From assembly GCA_033297075.1 (NCBI GenBank), contig MU858068.1:186001-250000 (forward strand): a stretch of DNA of 64,000 bases, read 5' to 3'. Under the pieces are notes generated by a model, which was not told the origin of the DNA, did no database searches, and saw nothing but the letters and a program-made list of their open reading frames with translations. Positions 44,054 to 54,118 of this stretch are shown here, one piece after another. Origin of the DNA: Rhypophila decipiens (taxonomy: Eukaryota; Ascomycota; Sordariomycetes; Sordariales; Naviculisporaceae). Each line of letters starts with the position of its first letter. Within the stretch, counting starts at the first letter, position 1. The translations under genes were made by a program, and so were the position numbers.

Positions 44054-44785
44054 CTACTCCGCGTTCCTGGTAGCAGCTGGAGCCGCCGGAGCACCAGCAG
44101 GGGCCGCAGCTGGAACATTAGAGGGGATGGGGATGACCGATTGCTTAGATCCATCCGCACAGATAGGCGTCGGGAGGGTGTTGTCAAGTGGCTTGGCGAC
44201 AATGCAGCCCTCCGGGACCCCGAAGCAACTGGTACCGCTGCCGGGGGAGAAGCCCATGCAGAAGGTGTTGCCAGGGAAGACGATATCTTCGGCTCTGAAT
44301 CAACATAAACGGTCATTAGCATCTACTCTACCAGTATAATCGGGATCACTTGAGCTCCAGAAAGTCATATAACATACCGAGGTTGGCACCTGAGCTGTCG
44401 ACGAAAGACTCCAGCTTCATCAATGGTAGTCACTGGAGCAGAGTTGGCGACAGGAATCAAGGTCTGCTTGGACCCATCCTCGCAAACAGGGGTCGGGATG
44501 GTGTTGTCCTTTGGCCTGACCACGAAGCAGCCATCCGGAACGATGAAGCAGCTGTCGCTGCCGCCTCGGGAGAGACCGATGCAGATTTGGTCACCGGCGG
44601 AGACCACCTCGTCTGGGCTGCTATAAATTCATTGTTAGTTGTTACGGCTCGTGTCGATAAGAATTATCGAGGGAGACCGGGCTGTTGTACCTGGCTTGGG
44701 TCTGACGGGCATGGAGGATGTTGGGCGCGGCTTGGGCAACTGCACCAAGAGTGGCAGCAAGGGCAAGAGAGGCAGGAATATGCAT
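44054..44785 (-). CDS. Secreted two-repeat cysteine protein encoded by duplicated exons
   Basis: Predicted 192-residue secreted protein. Exons 44785-44691, 44620-44378 and 44294-44054 join in frame (GTACAA...TATAG; GTATGT...TTCAG). Exon 1 encodes the signal peptide (MHIPASLALAATLGAVAQA). Exons 2 and 3 each encode one copy of a roughly 50-residue module: C-x-G-[LF]-S, SCF-x-VP-[DE]-GC, then KP or RPKDNT, [IL]PTP[VI]C-x-DGSKQ and IP. Each module has four cysteines, presumably two disulphides. Both introns have the same phase (2), so this is a clean exon duplication. The second copy ends in an Ala/Pro-rich tail. The family is unknown to me; a wall, adhesion or effector role is possible. Confidence 0.82.
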
Positions 44786-46748
44786 GATTGCGGTTTAAAG
44801 GATTGAAGTTCTGAAGACTATTGGTGAAAGGTATGATAATGAAGATCAGGCCTGCTGAACTGAAAGGGGCGACTAGAACAAATACAATTAGAGACGACTG
44901 TGTGATGGTAATTTGATGATAAATTGATGATAAATTGGCTGTATATCAAGCGGATTTCTTTCAGACTTATATAGCCAGATTTCGACTTTGTCTGATAGCT
45001 CGTATGATATTGACTGTATCCTGGTCCTCCATTCAAATGGTTGACTCCTTATTCCAGCTTGAAGATGTGTGTTTCTGGGCTTCGTGGTCAAGGACCCATA
45101 GACTCAATACGGCGACATGTAGACACACTGACTTTCTACTTGATATCCACTCATACTGCCATTGAATGGACGCAAGAGTGAAGCAACTAAGCTGTATCAC
45201 TGACGTTTGAATGCACTCCAAAAACCCGCCGATTAAGGTCATGGTAAGCTGATGGCCGATGGTCAAAGGCGAGCATTGTCAGAGCAAAGGTCAATATGGC
45301 CGAATCGTACTATACGATGCTTGGTCAGCGCTTTTTGGGGTCTTGTAGTTGGTCGATTGTCATTTTGAGCTTGAGAATTATCCATTGGGGACTGCTCCGG
45401 ATCGGATGTCTGCATACCTGGTCCATCTGGCATAATCTTAATGAACAGATTTGTTCACTCTCAGATTATGCAGCACGGATACTTCCGGACAACGCAACAT
45501 AGCCTGCCCAGATGTGCGACACCTGCTCGTTCATCGATTGGAGGCATCTACCCAGGTCCCAGGATGAGGGCCGCCAAGACTTGGTAATTCCCGTCTCCGT
45601 GGGCGATATCACAGAGTAAAAAAGGCCAAAAAGGGTAATCCAGGTGCCAACATCAAGCTAGGCGTATCGGCAGGCTTCCCTGAGAACGGTGATACGGGCT
45701 GCAGATGCCAGTTCCCGGTGACTCAAAGTCGAGATCAACTTTACGTGGATCGAACCCGAGCCAGCGAGTTATCGTGGGACAGGGGTAGCTCCGGCCAGTC
45801 AAGAGAACGGATGGCTCCGCCTCAGAAGGAGCTGCAGCCACAATACAGTACCGAAAGAGCGGCCTTGGACGGCAGTCAAATGGAGGGGGGCAAACACTGC
45901 TGGTACATGTACATACTCTGTACAACAGTGTACTTTGTCCAGGTGCCCGTTTCTTGACATGTAACACTGACATTGCGCATAAAATGGGCAGTCCAAAGCC
46001 GACACCCACATCGAGAAATGCACCATGCAGGCCTCGCTTTATCTTGTTGACAGGTCTTTCTGTGATCCCATCAGTGGTCCGACGAACACTGCAGATGGGT
46101 CGGGAAGGTTGTGGACTAGAACCAGGTACCGGTGTCGGTAAGATAGGCACCCGGAAAGACTCTTGCTGCTAAAATTGTTACCTGGATACGTGTAGTTACA
46201 AAGAGGTTGGCGACAAAGCAACAGACAAAAATACTGGCAAGTCGATATCTATGACATACACCGGATAGGACATAGAATACAGATACGGAAGCAAAACCAA
46301 GAAGCTGCAGTCATCATCTTTTTCCCGCCAATGTCCCAAGCTCAAGTCCTGGATCAGGCAACCAGGCTTACAAGATGAATTTATTTCACCGCCCTCTCTC
46401 TACCCCTCTCTCGCACGTTGGTTTAGGCATTCCACTTCTTTGCTTTTTCCTCTTTTCCAACATCACCTGTGGCGTCCCAACATCCTGGAATTCAGGCAAG
46501 GGCAAAACTTGGCATCTGTTAGTGCAACCCTAATCTTGACTCCCAAACCTTAACAGGTCTGAGGTAACTCTTCAGCTGACGTCTTGAATCCTGGCAGGGA
46601 TCCCTTCAAGGTTTAGCGGTCCTCAAGGTTCACTGCTCAGTCTCTTGACTCACTCGGCTTGATACAAACCTGAACTTTGTATCTGGTACCAATCTCCACC
46701 CCGCTTCTCCTTCTTCTCATTTAAATATTCCATACCCCCCAGCTTGAG
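44786..46748. other. Intergenic
   Basis: About 2 kb with no supported gene. A 165-codon minus-strand frame (45653-46150) lacks any domain and is not called. The last 300 bases are a pyrimidine-containing leader for the AAA+ gene. Confidence 0.5.
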
Positions 46749-49322
46749 ATGGGGAGAGTGATTGGTCTCGGCAACGATTACAGCAGCGACAGCGACAGTG
46801 ACAGCAGTTACTACTCCGGACGCCAGGGCAGGATTCACCGCCTAAAGAACAAGATGAAGGTCAAGATGCCGGACCGCGATGCCATGTCGGAGACGCTGTG
46901 GAAATGGCGTTGCAAGATCAAGGGCAACAACCACGAAAAGACGCTGGCTGACTTTGAGTCGTCCGAGACGGCCGCGGTGCACGATGGGGCGGCTACTCCT
47001 ACTGGCGGCCCAAAGAACCTCGATCTTGGGACAACTGCCTCGGTCAAGACCATGTTCGAGGGCCCCAACAGCCGCGAGGGCGCCTACGATTGGGTTGAAT
47101 ACCCGCCCAAGCAGCTGAGCAAGAGCGCGGCCAAGGCTCAGAACCGTGTTGCCATCAAGGTCTACAAGATCAAAGACGACGAGAAGCCCGTCTACGCTGG
47201 CCACTATGCGCTGCGCTACCACATGATCGAGGTACAGAACCTTCTTCTGGTCGGCGAACTCGTCTCCATCATGCGAGATCAGAACCTTCACCTCGACTCG
47301 AACGAGGCGGCCACGTTCAAGTACCCCTTCAGCCAGCTCTATTTTGGCTACGACAACATAGTGGCCCGCCACGGCGAACTCAAGGAGGATGAGCCCGTCA
47401 AGCCCTTCATGCTGCTCATGATTAAGCTGCTGGACGACATCTTTGCCGAGGCCCGAGCCAAAGTAGCGAGTCTTCGTTCCAGCGGGCTCACCACCTTCAA
47501 GCTCGCCTGGACCCTTTTCCCATGCGCCGAGACCGTCATCTCGTGGGGCAACAACTGCGAGATGCTCTCCCGTGTCAAGGATGCCGAGTACACATTCATC
47601 AACAATACCAAGGTCCTCGCCGTCACCGGCCGTGTCCTCCGCTTCACCGGCCGGGCTTTCCAATGGGAAGACTACCGACACGAGATCAAGGTTTTTGAGG
47701 GCAACAAGAAGATCACAGATCTGCCTGCCTATCCGCTTTCGTTCTACGAGAAGGACCAAGAGGTGGTCAGGGAACGATGCATTGCTCGTGGGGCCAAAGT
47801 GCTTGACTACCAAGGGCTGGCTTATGTCAATTACAGCGGCATCGCTCTGCACCTCGACGCCGACAAGGACGTGTGCCGTGTCAACGTCGACGGCCGAGTA
47901 CTCATCGACGTGGTAGGCTACAACAAGCACCATCTGGCCAAGGGGTCCCGCGAAGGCACCGATCCGCAAACTGCAAGCCGCGTGCTTGTGGTGGGTAGCG
48001 GCGATGGACATTCGGATTCCGAAGACGACGACGACGATGCCATAGAATACTACAAGACACCGACTACAACACACGCCTCCTCTGCCAGCCGTCACGCTGC
48101 TCGCACTCGTCACGGCACCCGTGGAGGCCACCACCCTCCCCCGCCTCCTCCTCCAGGGTTTGGGTCTGCTGGAGCGAGCAAGGTCAAAAAGAGCAACAAG
48201 CGTCTCAGCGCCCGCCGCCAAGACCGCAACAAGAAGGCCATGCTCGGTCCCAAGCACAAGGAACTGCTCATGTACATGGTGCCCATGATCGAAGGCTACG
48301 CGCTCAAGAACAAGCTCTGGGTGAGCTTCTATCTCGAAGACATCTCCCCGCTGGTGTGGAACGACGCGGCGTATGACCATCTCGTCTACGACGAGCAGCA
48401 AAAGGACCTGGTCATGTCGTTTGTAGAGAATCACCAGGGCAGTCACATCAGTGCTGTGCCGCCTCCTTCGACGTCTGTCACTCGTCGGGATCGAACATCG
48501 GCGCGTCGTCATCATCCCAAGTTGATGGATGTCATTGCCGGCAAGGGAGAGGGTCTCATCATGCTGCTCTCTGGTCCTCCTGGAACAGGAAAGACGCTCA
48601 TGGCCGAGGCTGTTGCGGATCGGACCCATCGGCCCTTGTTTTATCTGCAAGCCGAAGACCTGGGTACCAACGCTGCAGTCTTGGGCGCGAATGTGAAGAA
48701 GGTGTTTGAGATGGCTACCGAGTGGGACGCTGTCGTCTTGCTTGACGAGGCGGATGTTTTCATGGCTGAACGGCACCCGCAGGATATTCTGAGGAACGAG
48801 CTCGTTTCCATCTTTTTGCGGGAGTTGGAGTATTTCAGGGGCATCATCTTCTTGACTACGAATCTGTATAGTACTATTGATAGTGCCTTTCGTAGTCGTG
48901 TCAGTCTGCATTTGCTGTTTACCCCGCTCACAGTCGAGGCGAGAATGATTGTCTGGAGGAAGTTTTTGGATAGGGTCGAGGGGACTGAAAACAAGGAGAC
49001 TGAGGCTGAGAAGAGGGTGAGTGAGGTCACGATCACGGAGGAGACTGGCGAGGGGAGTGAAGCGGAGACAAGAGAGGAGCTCGCTGGCGAGGAGGGAGAA
49101 GGATCTCACAAGAGCGCGCTGACAGAGGAGGACCTCAAGGAGCTGGCGGCTTGGAGCTTGAACGGGCGGGAGATCAAGACGGCCGTCAAGATGGTCCGGA
49201 GCTGGTGCGATTACAAGGGCTACGAGATGACACTTTCTCGGCTTGAGAGCGGCATCAGGGTTACAAGCCCACATGCGGCCAAGTCGTCGGGAGGGACTGA
49301 TACGTCTTTATATGACGAATAG
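46749..49322 (+). CDS. AAA+ ATPase with DUF7025-type N-terminal domain, complete
   Basis: Single-exon 857-residue protein and complete paralogue of the gene at 1-1521. The N-terminus has a serine/aspartate run and a basic patch. A globular DUF7025-like region follows (HYALRYHMIEVQNLL, LAWTLFPCAETVISWGN, KVLDYQGLAYVNYSG), then an acidic D-rich stretch, a six-proline run and a basic linker. The AAA+ core has WNDAAYDHLVYDE before Walker A (SGPPGTGKTLMAEA, about residue 607), Walker B (VVLLDEADVFM, about 660), sensor 1 (LTTN) and the arginine-finger segment FRSRVSLH. A glutamate-rich insertion (about residues 740-795) precedes the lid helices (LNGREIKTAVKMV). Catalysis should be intact. The family is expanded in Pezizomycotina and its cellular role is not settled. 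GC-rich coding on both strands produces a long antisense shadow frame. Confidence 0.93.
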   Translation: MGRVIGLGNDYSSDSDSDSSYYSGRQGRIHRLKNKMKVKMPDRDAMSETLWKWRCKIKGNNHEKTLADFESSETAAVHDGAATPTGGPKNLDLGTTASVKTMFEGPNSREGAYDWVEYPPKQLSKSAAKAQNRVAIKVYKIKDDEKPVYAGHYALRYHMIEVQNLLLVGELVSIMRDQNLHLDSNEAATFKYPFSQLYFGYDNIVARHGELKEDEPVKPFMLLMIKLLDDIFAEARAKVASLRSSGLTTFKLAWTLFPCAETVISWGNNCEMLSRVKDAEYTFINNTKVLAVTGRVLRFTGRAFQWEDYRHEIKVFEGNKKITDLPAYPLSFYEKDQEVVRERCIARGAKVLDYQGLAYVNYSGIALHLDADKDVCRVNVDGRVLIDVVGYNKHHLAKGSREGTDPQTASRVLVVGSGDGHSDSEDDDDDAIEYYKTPTTTHASSASRHAARTRHGTRGGHHPPPPPPPGFGSAGASKVKKSNKRLSARRQDRNKKAMLGPKHKELLMYMVPMIEGYALKNKLWVSFYLEDISPLVWNDAAYDHLVYDEQQKDLVMSFVENHQGSHISAVPPPSTSVTRRDRTSARRHHPKLMDVIAGKGEGLIMLLSGPPGTGKTLMAEAVADRTHRPLFYLQAEDLGTNAAVLGANVKKVFEMATEWDAVVLLDEADVFMAERHPQDILRNELVSIFLRELEYFRGIIFLTTNLYSTIDSAFRSRVSLHLLFTPLTVEARMIVWRKFLDRVEGTENKETEAEKRVSEVTITEETGEGSEAETREELAGEEGEGSHKSALTEEDLKELAAWSLNGREIKTAVKMVRSWCDYKGYEMTLSRLESGIRVTSPHAAKSSGGTDTSLYDE

Positions 49323-49541
49323 GGCTAGCCAGATAGTTCAAGACATGACGGACACAAACAAGAGTTTGCAGAAGCCAACGTTTCTCTTCCCATAACTATT
49401 TAGACCGTCTAAGCGTCTCTAATACAGGTATTTCCTGGTCTTTCAGGATATTTGAGAGGGGTAGACGTCATCTCGTTGCATTATTGTACCCGCGGCGTCA
49501 TCTCGCCTTTGGGCCTTATGATTTACCAATACAGCTGCCTA

Positions 49542-50600
49542 CTAGATCGAATGAGACCTTGTCCTCAAGCTACATCCGATTGACGTGTCTTTCTGCCCTT
49601 CCTCGATGGTACCAATTAGGTCACCAGTTTGTTTGTACACCGCACTCTTCTTTTCCAATGATGAAGCACATTGCGGACGTTGGCCTTTCTTCCGACGACA
49701 GGGTGAAACCCACTCCAGATTTCCATCAAAACACCTCCAGTTTGAGGAATTCACAGCAATGGTTTGTGCAGACTCTGGGATTCCGTCTTGCCCATCCTGG
49801 ACTTCTAGATTTGACCCGATTGGTTCAAGATATTGTTCTGATTCTGGTCCCATACGACGAGCTAAGACAGAAGATGAACGACGATACTGATGTGGTTGTG
49901 TTGTTTCTCTTCCGTGGACTTCTGGATTTGACCCAATTGGTTCCAGATATTGATCTGGTTCCGGTCCCATATGGCGAGCCAAGGCAGTAGAAGATGAACC
50001 ATGATACTGATACTGCTGCGGTTGTCTTGTGTATTCAGGGTAGACCAAATAGCTGGTACGAGAAGGACGGTCCCTCCTGCTGCGAGAAATCCGGATGTGC
50101 GCGGACTTGGGGTTGCTACTGCTCTCGTCCTTTTCACTTTCCCTCTCGGATCCGGATCCGCTGGAGCTCTCATCTTGGTAATAGTACCTCTTCGTGTTGG
50201 TGGCTTTTGGTTGCGAACTCGGCTTAGAGTTGCTGGGAGGGGCTTCGGCTCTTGGGGCTCGGTCCCTTCTCCTCCTGACATCTCCTGTTGAGGTGACTGA
50301 CGTTAGCAATGAGCGCGCTCATCATTACTATTGTCGAGATTATGGAATAGAAACTTTAGATCACGCACCCGCAGCTTCTCGCAATCCTTCAGCTGAGTTA
50401 GAAATCGTCACATTGAAGGAGGAGGGATGTGGCGGTAAATGGCATACGTTCGCCACAACCCGAGGTATGCTGGACTTGTACACCGTACGAGTCATATTCG
50501 TGGGCAGAGTGTCCGAATGGATTGCATTTATGCCCAATGTGCCTATTCCTGTATTCCGTTCTTCAAAGAAGATAGGGGGACATTGATTTTCCGGGAACAT
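49542..50600 (-). CDS. Hypothetical protein with 39-residue tandem repeat, paralogue fragment of the gene at 51021
   Basis: Predicted 324 residues: exon 1 50600-50369, exon 2 50284-49542 (GTGCGT...CAACAG). The junction reads AAG-DVRRRRDRAPRAEAPP, matching VSG-DVRRRTDQVPRAEPPP in the gene at 51021, so the two share a segment by descent. The shared part ends soon after. The rest is an S/E/K/R-rich disordered region followed by two copies of a 39-residue unit (LARHMGPEPDQYLEPIGSN and LARRMGPESEQYLEPIGSN). The large C-terminal domain of the neighbour is absent. The first exon has no recognisable similarity and is the least certain part. It may be a chimeric or degraded relative. Confidence 0.5.
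49798..50031. repeat. 117-bp direct tandem repeat, two copies
   Basis: 49798-49914 and 49915-50031 are adjacent copies of the same 117-base unit with scattered substitutions and no net indel. The unit length is a multiple of three and encodes 39 residues in the minus-strand gene, consistent with selection for frame at the time of duplication. Confidence 0.85.
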
Positions 50601-51020
50601 GGTGGGCGAATAAGGCTGATGTCAAATTGACGGAGAATGATACATGTATTGATTGTCGTGGTCTTTGAAAGGACTGATGAGGAGCAAGGGAAAAGAAAGC
50701 TGCGATCGGCGAAGGGGTACCTGTTTACATAGAGGCCTCCGGACTGTGTGCCTCGCTGTGTGCTTCACGCAGGGCGGCGCCACATTCCGGGTATATCAAT
50801 TGGACCACACACTGCGATAAGCGTGCTGTCATCCTTACTCAGTATCTATTCAACAGAATTTTCAGCTAGAAATGAGTGACATATTGAAGACACCATTACA
50901 TAAATCTGATCTTCGTTCTAGGACTCGCCAATATTCCTTCAAGGTCTTTTGGACAAGTCTTCTTATATCATAAATTTCTCTCTTCATAAATCCGAATCTG
51001 CTTATAAAGCAGCATGTTTC
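50601..51020. other. Intergenic
   Basis: 420 bases; nothing supported. Confidence 0.6.
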
Positions 51021-52553
51021 TCACAAAGAACCACTGCTGGCGATTCCAACAAGATTCTCCATATCCTTGTCCCAGGCCATGACCCACCCTGGAAACATAT
51101 ATATGCCCAGTATCTGCTCATTTGCATCAACTACAAAAACAGAGTCCCATCCTGGATCATACTCAAGGCGCAAGTAGTCTGTCGGCAGTGACCACCCTAA
51201 TCTGGAACATGAAGGGAACCAGCCTAGAAACCGCAAGTCCCCCTTTGGTAACCGTTTAATTGAAGTAGCAAAACCCTCTTTGAATGAAACCAAATACATG
51301 GCGTCGAGGTGCGAAAAGAGAACCTGCTCGGAGTTGTCATTTAAGCTTGGCAAGGTCTTGACGCGGAAGTTGTCAAATTCTTTGGCGCGGAGGCAACAGC
51401 GCTCAAATTCGGCTCGATCAACACCCGAATAGATCCAGTCAATATATTCATCCAATCTCTCGCCCGAGTGTGAGGGTGAGTCGAGTATGAGATTGCAAAG
51501 CATTTCCAGCCTATCCTCCAGTGAAGACGGGCCCATTAGAATCAAGTCCTCGGAAAACTGGACAATATTGGCGACATAACTGTCAACAAGGGCCTGGGAC
51601 ACCAATGTGCCAACAATAGGTCGACTGCTTCGTGGCCGTACCGTAATATTCCGTATGACAGACACTAGGTCCAGGTGAGCTTGTCGCGTGGAATATGGTT
51701 CAGAGGTTAAAACATGGAAACCCTGATGCTGATGTAAAACCTCAGTCTTGACGCGTTCCATGACCATTCTCTTGTGACATAGGGCAGGCTCAGGGGAGTC
51801 CAGGGTTCCGTCGTCCAGTGTTGCGTAGAATCTGTTGAAAAGAGCTTCATCGAGATAATCGCGACGCTGCCGGTCCAAACGGATAACGTATTGTTGCAAG
51901 TCCATCGCCCATTCTTCACCATTCGGGCGGATACTGCTTTCCAGTTCTCTCTTTGTCTTTGCTTGAGCTAGTACTCTTTTTCTCTTTAAACCCATGGTTC
52001 GATTGAGCTGTCGTTGGTGTTTAACAGCGGGCCACGTTTCCTCTAGGTGCCGCATTGTCCGGAAGGTCGACATCCGCTGCATCTCTTCATCTTCCAGTGC
52101 ACTTCTGTCGGCACTAAAAGATGCAGGTGTTTCTGCCAAGACTGGCCTCCGGGTCGGCTTCTTCACAGCGGCCTTAGCATGTGCAGGCTTCCGGTTCCTA
52201 TCGAAGTCGTCACTCTCGGAGCCGCTCGAGTCTCCATTCCCCGGGTGGTTGGAGCCATTTCGCTGGGGGCGTCGAGAGGAAGAGGTTTGCTGAGAGCTTG
52301 CGCTTGATGTGGCGCGGTTTGTGGGAGGAGGTTCGGCTCTTGGCACCTGGTCTGTTCTCCTTCTCACGTCTCCAGAGACTTCCCAGATTTTGGGCTCTGG
52401 AGCCAGTGTAAACCCGTCATCCGCACATTCCTGTCGAACAAATTTGATGGGTTTGACAATGTTTGGCGATGCATGAGACTGGCCAGATGCGTTCAGCGCC
52501 TTGCGCGACTGCTGAGGGCCCTCTGAGCTTGTGAGAGGTTGGTCGGGAGACAT
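51021..52553 (-). CDS. Hypothetical protein, disordered N-terminus and helical C-terminal domain
   Basis: Single-exon 510-residue protein starting at the first ATG (52553). The N-terminal 170 residues are disordered, rich in S/P/R/N, and contain SGDVRRRTDQVPRAEPPPTN, the segment shared with the gene at 49542. After a basic helical stretch (MGLKRKRVLAQAKTKRELE) comes a globular domain of roughly 300 residues (MDLQQYVIRLDRQRRDYLDE, LVSVIRNITVRPRSSRP, LDEYIDWIYSGVDRAEFER). It ends in a W-rich beta segment (RFLGWFPSCSRLGWSLPTDY, GWDSVFVVDANEQILGIYMF). No family recognised. The C-terminal WDSVFVVD and GIYMFPGW strands resemble the beta sandwich of SMI1-like folds only loosely, so I make no assignment. 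Confidence 0.8.
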   Translation of the reverse strand: MSPDQPLTSSEGPQQSRKALNASGQSHASPNIVKPIKFVRQECADDGFTLAPEPKIWEVSGDVRRRTDQVPRAEPPPTNRATSSASSQQTSSSRRPQRNGSNHPGNGDSSGSESDDFDRNRKPAHAKAAVKKPTRRPVLAETPASFSADRSALEDEEMQRMSTFRTMRHLEETWPAVKHQRQLNRTMGLKRKRVLAQAKTKRELESSIRPNGEEWAMDLQQYVIRLDRQRRDYLDEALFNRFYATLDDGTLDSPEPALCHKRMVMERVKTEVLHQHQGFHVLTSEPYSTRQAHLDLVSVIRNITVRPRSSRPIVGTLVSQALVDSYVANIVQFSEDLILMGPSSLEDRLEMLCNLILDSPSHSGERLDEYIDWIYSGVDRAEFERCCLRAKEFDNFRVKTLPSLNDNSEQVLFSHLDAMYLVSFKEGFATSIKRLPKGDLRFLGWFPSCSRLGWSLPTDYLRLEYDPGWDSVFVVDANEQILGIYMFPGWVMAWDKDMENLVGIASSGSL

Positions 52554-53036
52554 GGTCACGAAAAGTGTTGTAAAAGTTATATGATTGGGACTGGAAATTG
52601 AGAGTCGAGAAACGGTGGGGTTAATGGATGGGGGAAGCCACGATGAGGCCTCCAGGTCATTGATTCGGGGAAAGCCTTAACAGAGCGCCTCCTGCAGGTC
52701 ACCGGATCAGGGTGGTATGTACCGTACATACTTTACTGTCGGTACCGTCCATAGGTTCCCGGCCACCGCAGTCACAGTGCAGATATCGCAAAGCACAACC
52801 TCGAAGTTCGGCTCTGGAAATTGATTTAACTACTTTCAGCGGTCACAAGTTATTTCTTTCTCCACGCATAACAAGTTGCCGAGCGAAAATCCAAGTACGT
52901 GCTTGACGACGGATACACCTCAAAGGCTCAAACTACCTATGTGAAAGCCGATGATTACTCCGTTACATGTATCAAGGGCATATCAGGGACGTGGATGAAG
53001 TTGTATGAACGGTTCTTCGCAAGCTGACACGGTTAA
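52554..53036. other. Divergent intergenic region
   Basis: About 480 bases forming the promoters of the hypothetical gene (minus) and the DUF6594 gene (plus). No other feature seen. Confidence 0.6.
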
Positions 53037-54118
53037 ATGCCAGGCATGTCGCTGTCCACATCAGAAACTGCCATTGGCATGACAGAAATCCCAATCACCA
53101 CAGAACCTACAGAAGACGAAATCCAACGGAAGCCTTGGAAGTACATTGGCTACCATGGCTACGCAAAGTTCATCTCGTCCGACGATGACTTTCTGCTCTT
53201 ACGCCGCTTTGATACCATGAGTTCGCGGGTCGCACTATCCCTCCAGGATGAGTTGACAGTTATTGAAGAGCAGCTTGGAGAGACGGATGCTACTTATAGC
53301 AGGCGAGAACGTGAAGATGTAAACAATGGCACCATGAGAGATGATCTCGAAGATCGGAGGAGGCTTATCGACCTCGCTGCTGAAAAGCTACTCAGATATA
53401 GTAAGGGGTCCATACATGATCGATTAACTCACTGCCAAATGCCCGCTAATACCTGATATCAAGACGAATTTCTCCTCCAACACGCGGCCATGAAGAAACT
53501 CCCATCGGCCCCAGCGAGAGACGCCAAAAGCATCAGGAACTGGCACTACAACCTCGACAACGCCGCCATATCTCGCCAAGAGCAAACATACCTGGACCAA
53601 TCCGACCTCATCAGGCTTGTCCAGCAAGAGAGAACTCCCTTACGAAAGGTCATTGACAGCTCACTGCGTCTCCGGACCTTGCCTCTGTGGAAGACGAAGA
53701 AGGATGACGAGGAACCGACAGCGCTTCCGAATTATAACGTGGGCCAGGTGTCGTACTATTCGAATCAGCGTATCGACAATTTCGCGTCCTCCATCATTGT
53801 GCTCATAGGCGTCGCTATGCTTATTGCCCCAATTTGGATCCTCCAAGCCTTGGTCACACTAGAGCTGAAGCTTGCCATCATCACCGTCTTCATCTGTGTC
53901 TTTTTGCTTCTAGTGTCATTTGCTATGGTGGCCAAGCCATTCGAGGCTTTGGGTGCAACGGCTGCGTATGTTGGCTTCTAAACCTCTTGTCAAAGCGTGT
54001 CAAGGGCTAACTCAGATACAGTTACGCGGCAGTTCTGATGGTATTTATTCAGTTTGGTACCGACACCGAGTCATCATTGCCGTCATTACCATTGAATGCC
54101 ACGCAGACGACCGGCTGA
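53037..54118 (+). CDS. DUF6594 membrane protein
   Basis: Predicted 320-residue protein of the DUF6594 family, common in Pezizomycotina. Exons 53037-53400, 53464-53965 and 54022-54118 (GTAAGG...TCAAG, GTATGT...TACAG) join in frame. Family features: a GYHGYAKFISSDDDFLLLRRFDTM start, QDELTVIEEQLGE helix, LLRYNEFLLQHAAMKKLP across intron 1, RNWHYNLDN, VSYYSNQRIDNF, then three C-terminal transmembrane helices (IIVLIGVAMLIAPIWILQAL, LAIITVFICVFLLLVSFAM, and ATAAYAAVLMVFIQFG formed by the last splice). Without the third exon the protein would lose its final helix. The family is often found near HET and NLR-like genes; its biochemical role is unknown. Confidence 0.9.

Noticed and set aside
45653..46150. 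165-codon minus-strand open frame
   Set aside because: No recognisable domain, biased composition and no splice partner; not strong enough to call a gene.
42901..46748. Secondary-metabolite cluster around the MFS transporter
   Set aside because: No polyketide synthase, NRPS, terpene or P450 gene is nearby; the transporter is flanked by intergenic DNA and a small secreted protein.
46842..49274. 810-codon minus-strand open frame
   Set aside because: Antisense shadow of the AAA+ gene at 46749. It is low-complexity (V/L/H/R/D), lacks any domain, and the sense strand has clear Walker motifs.
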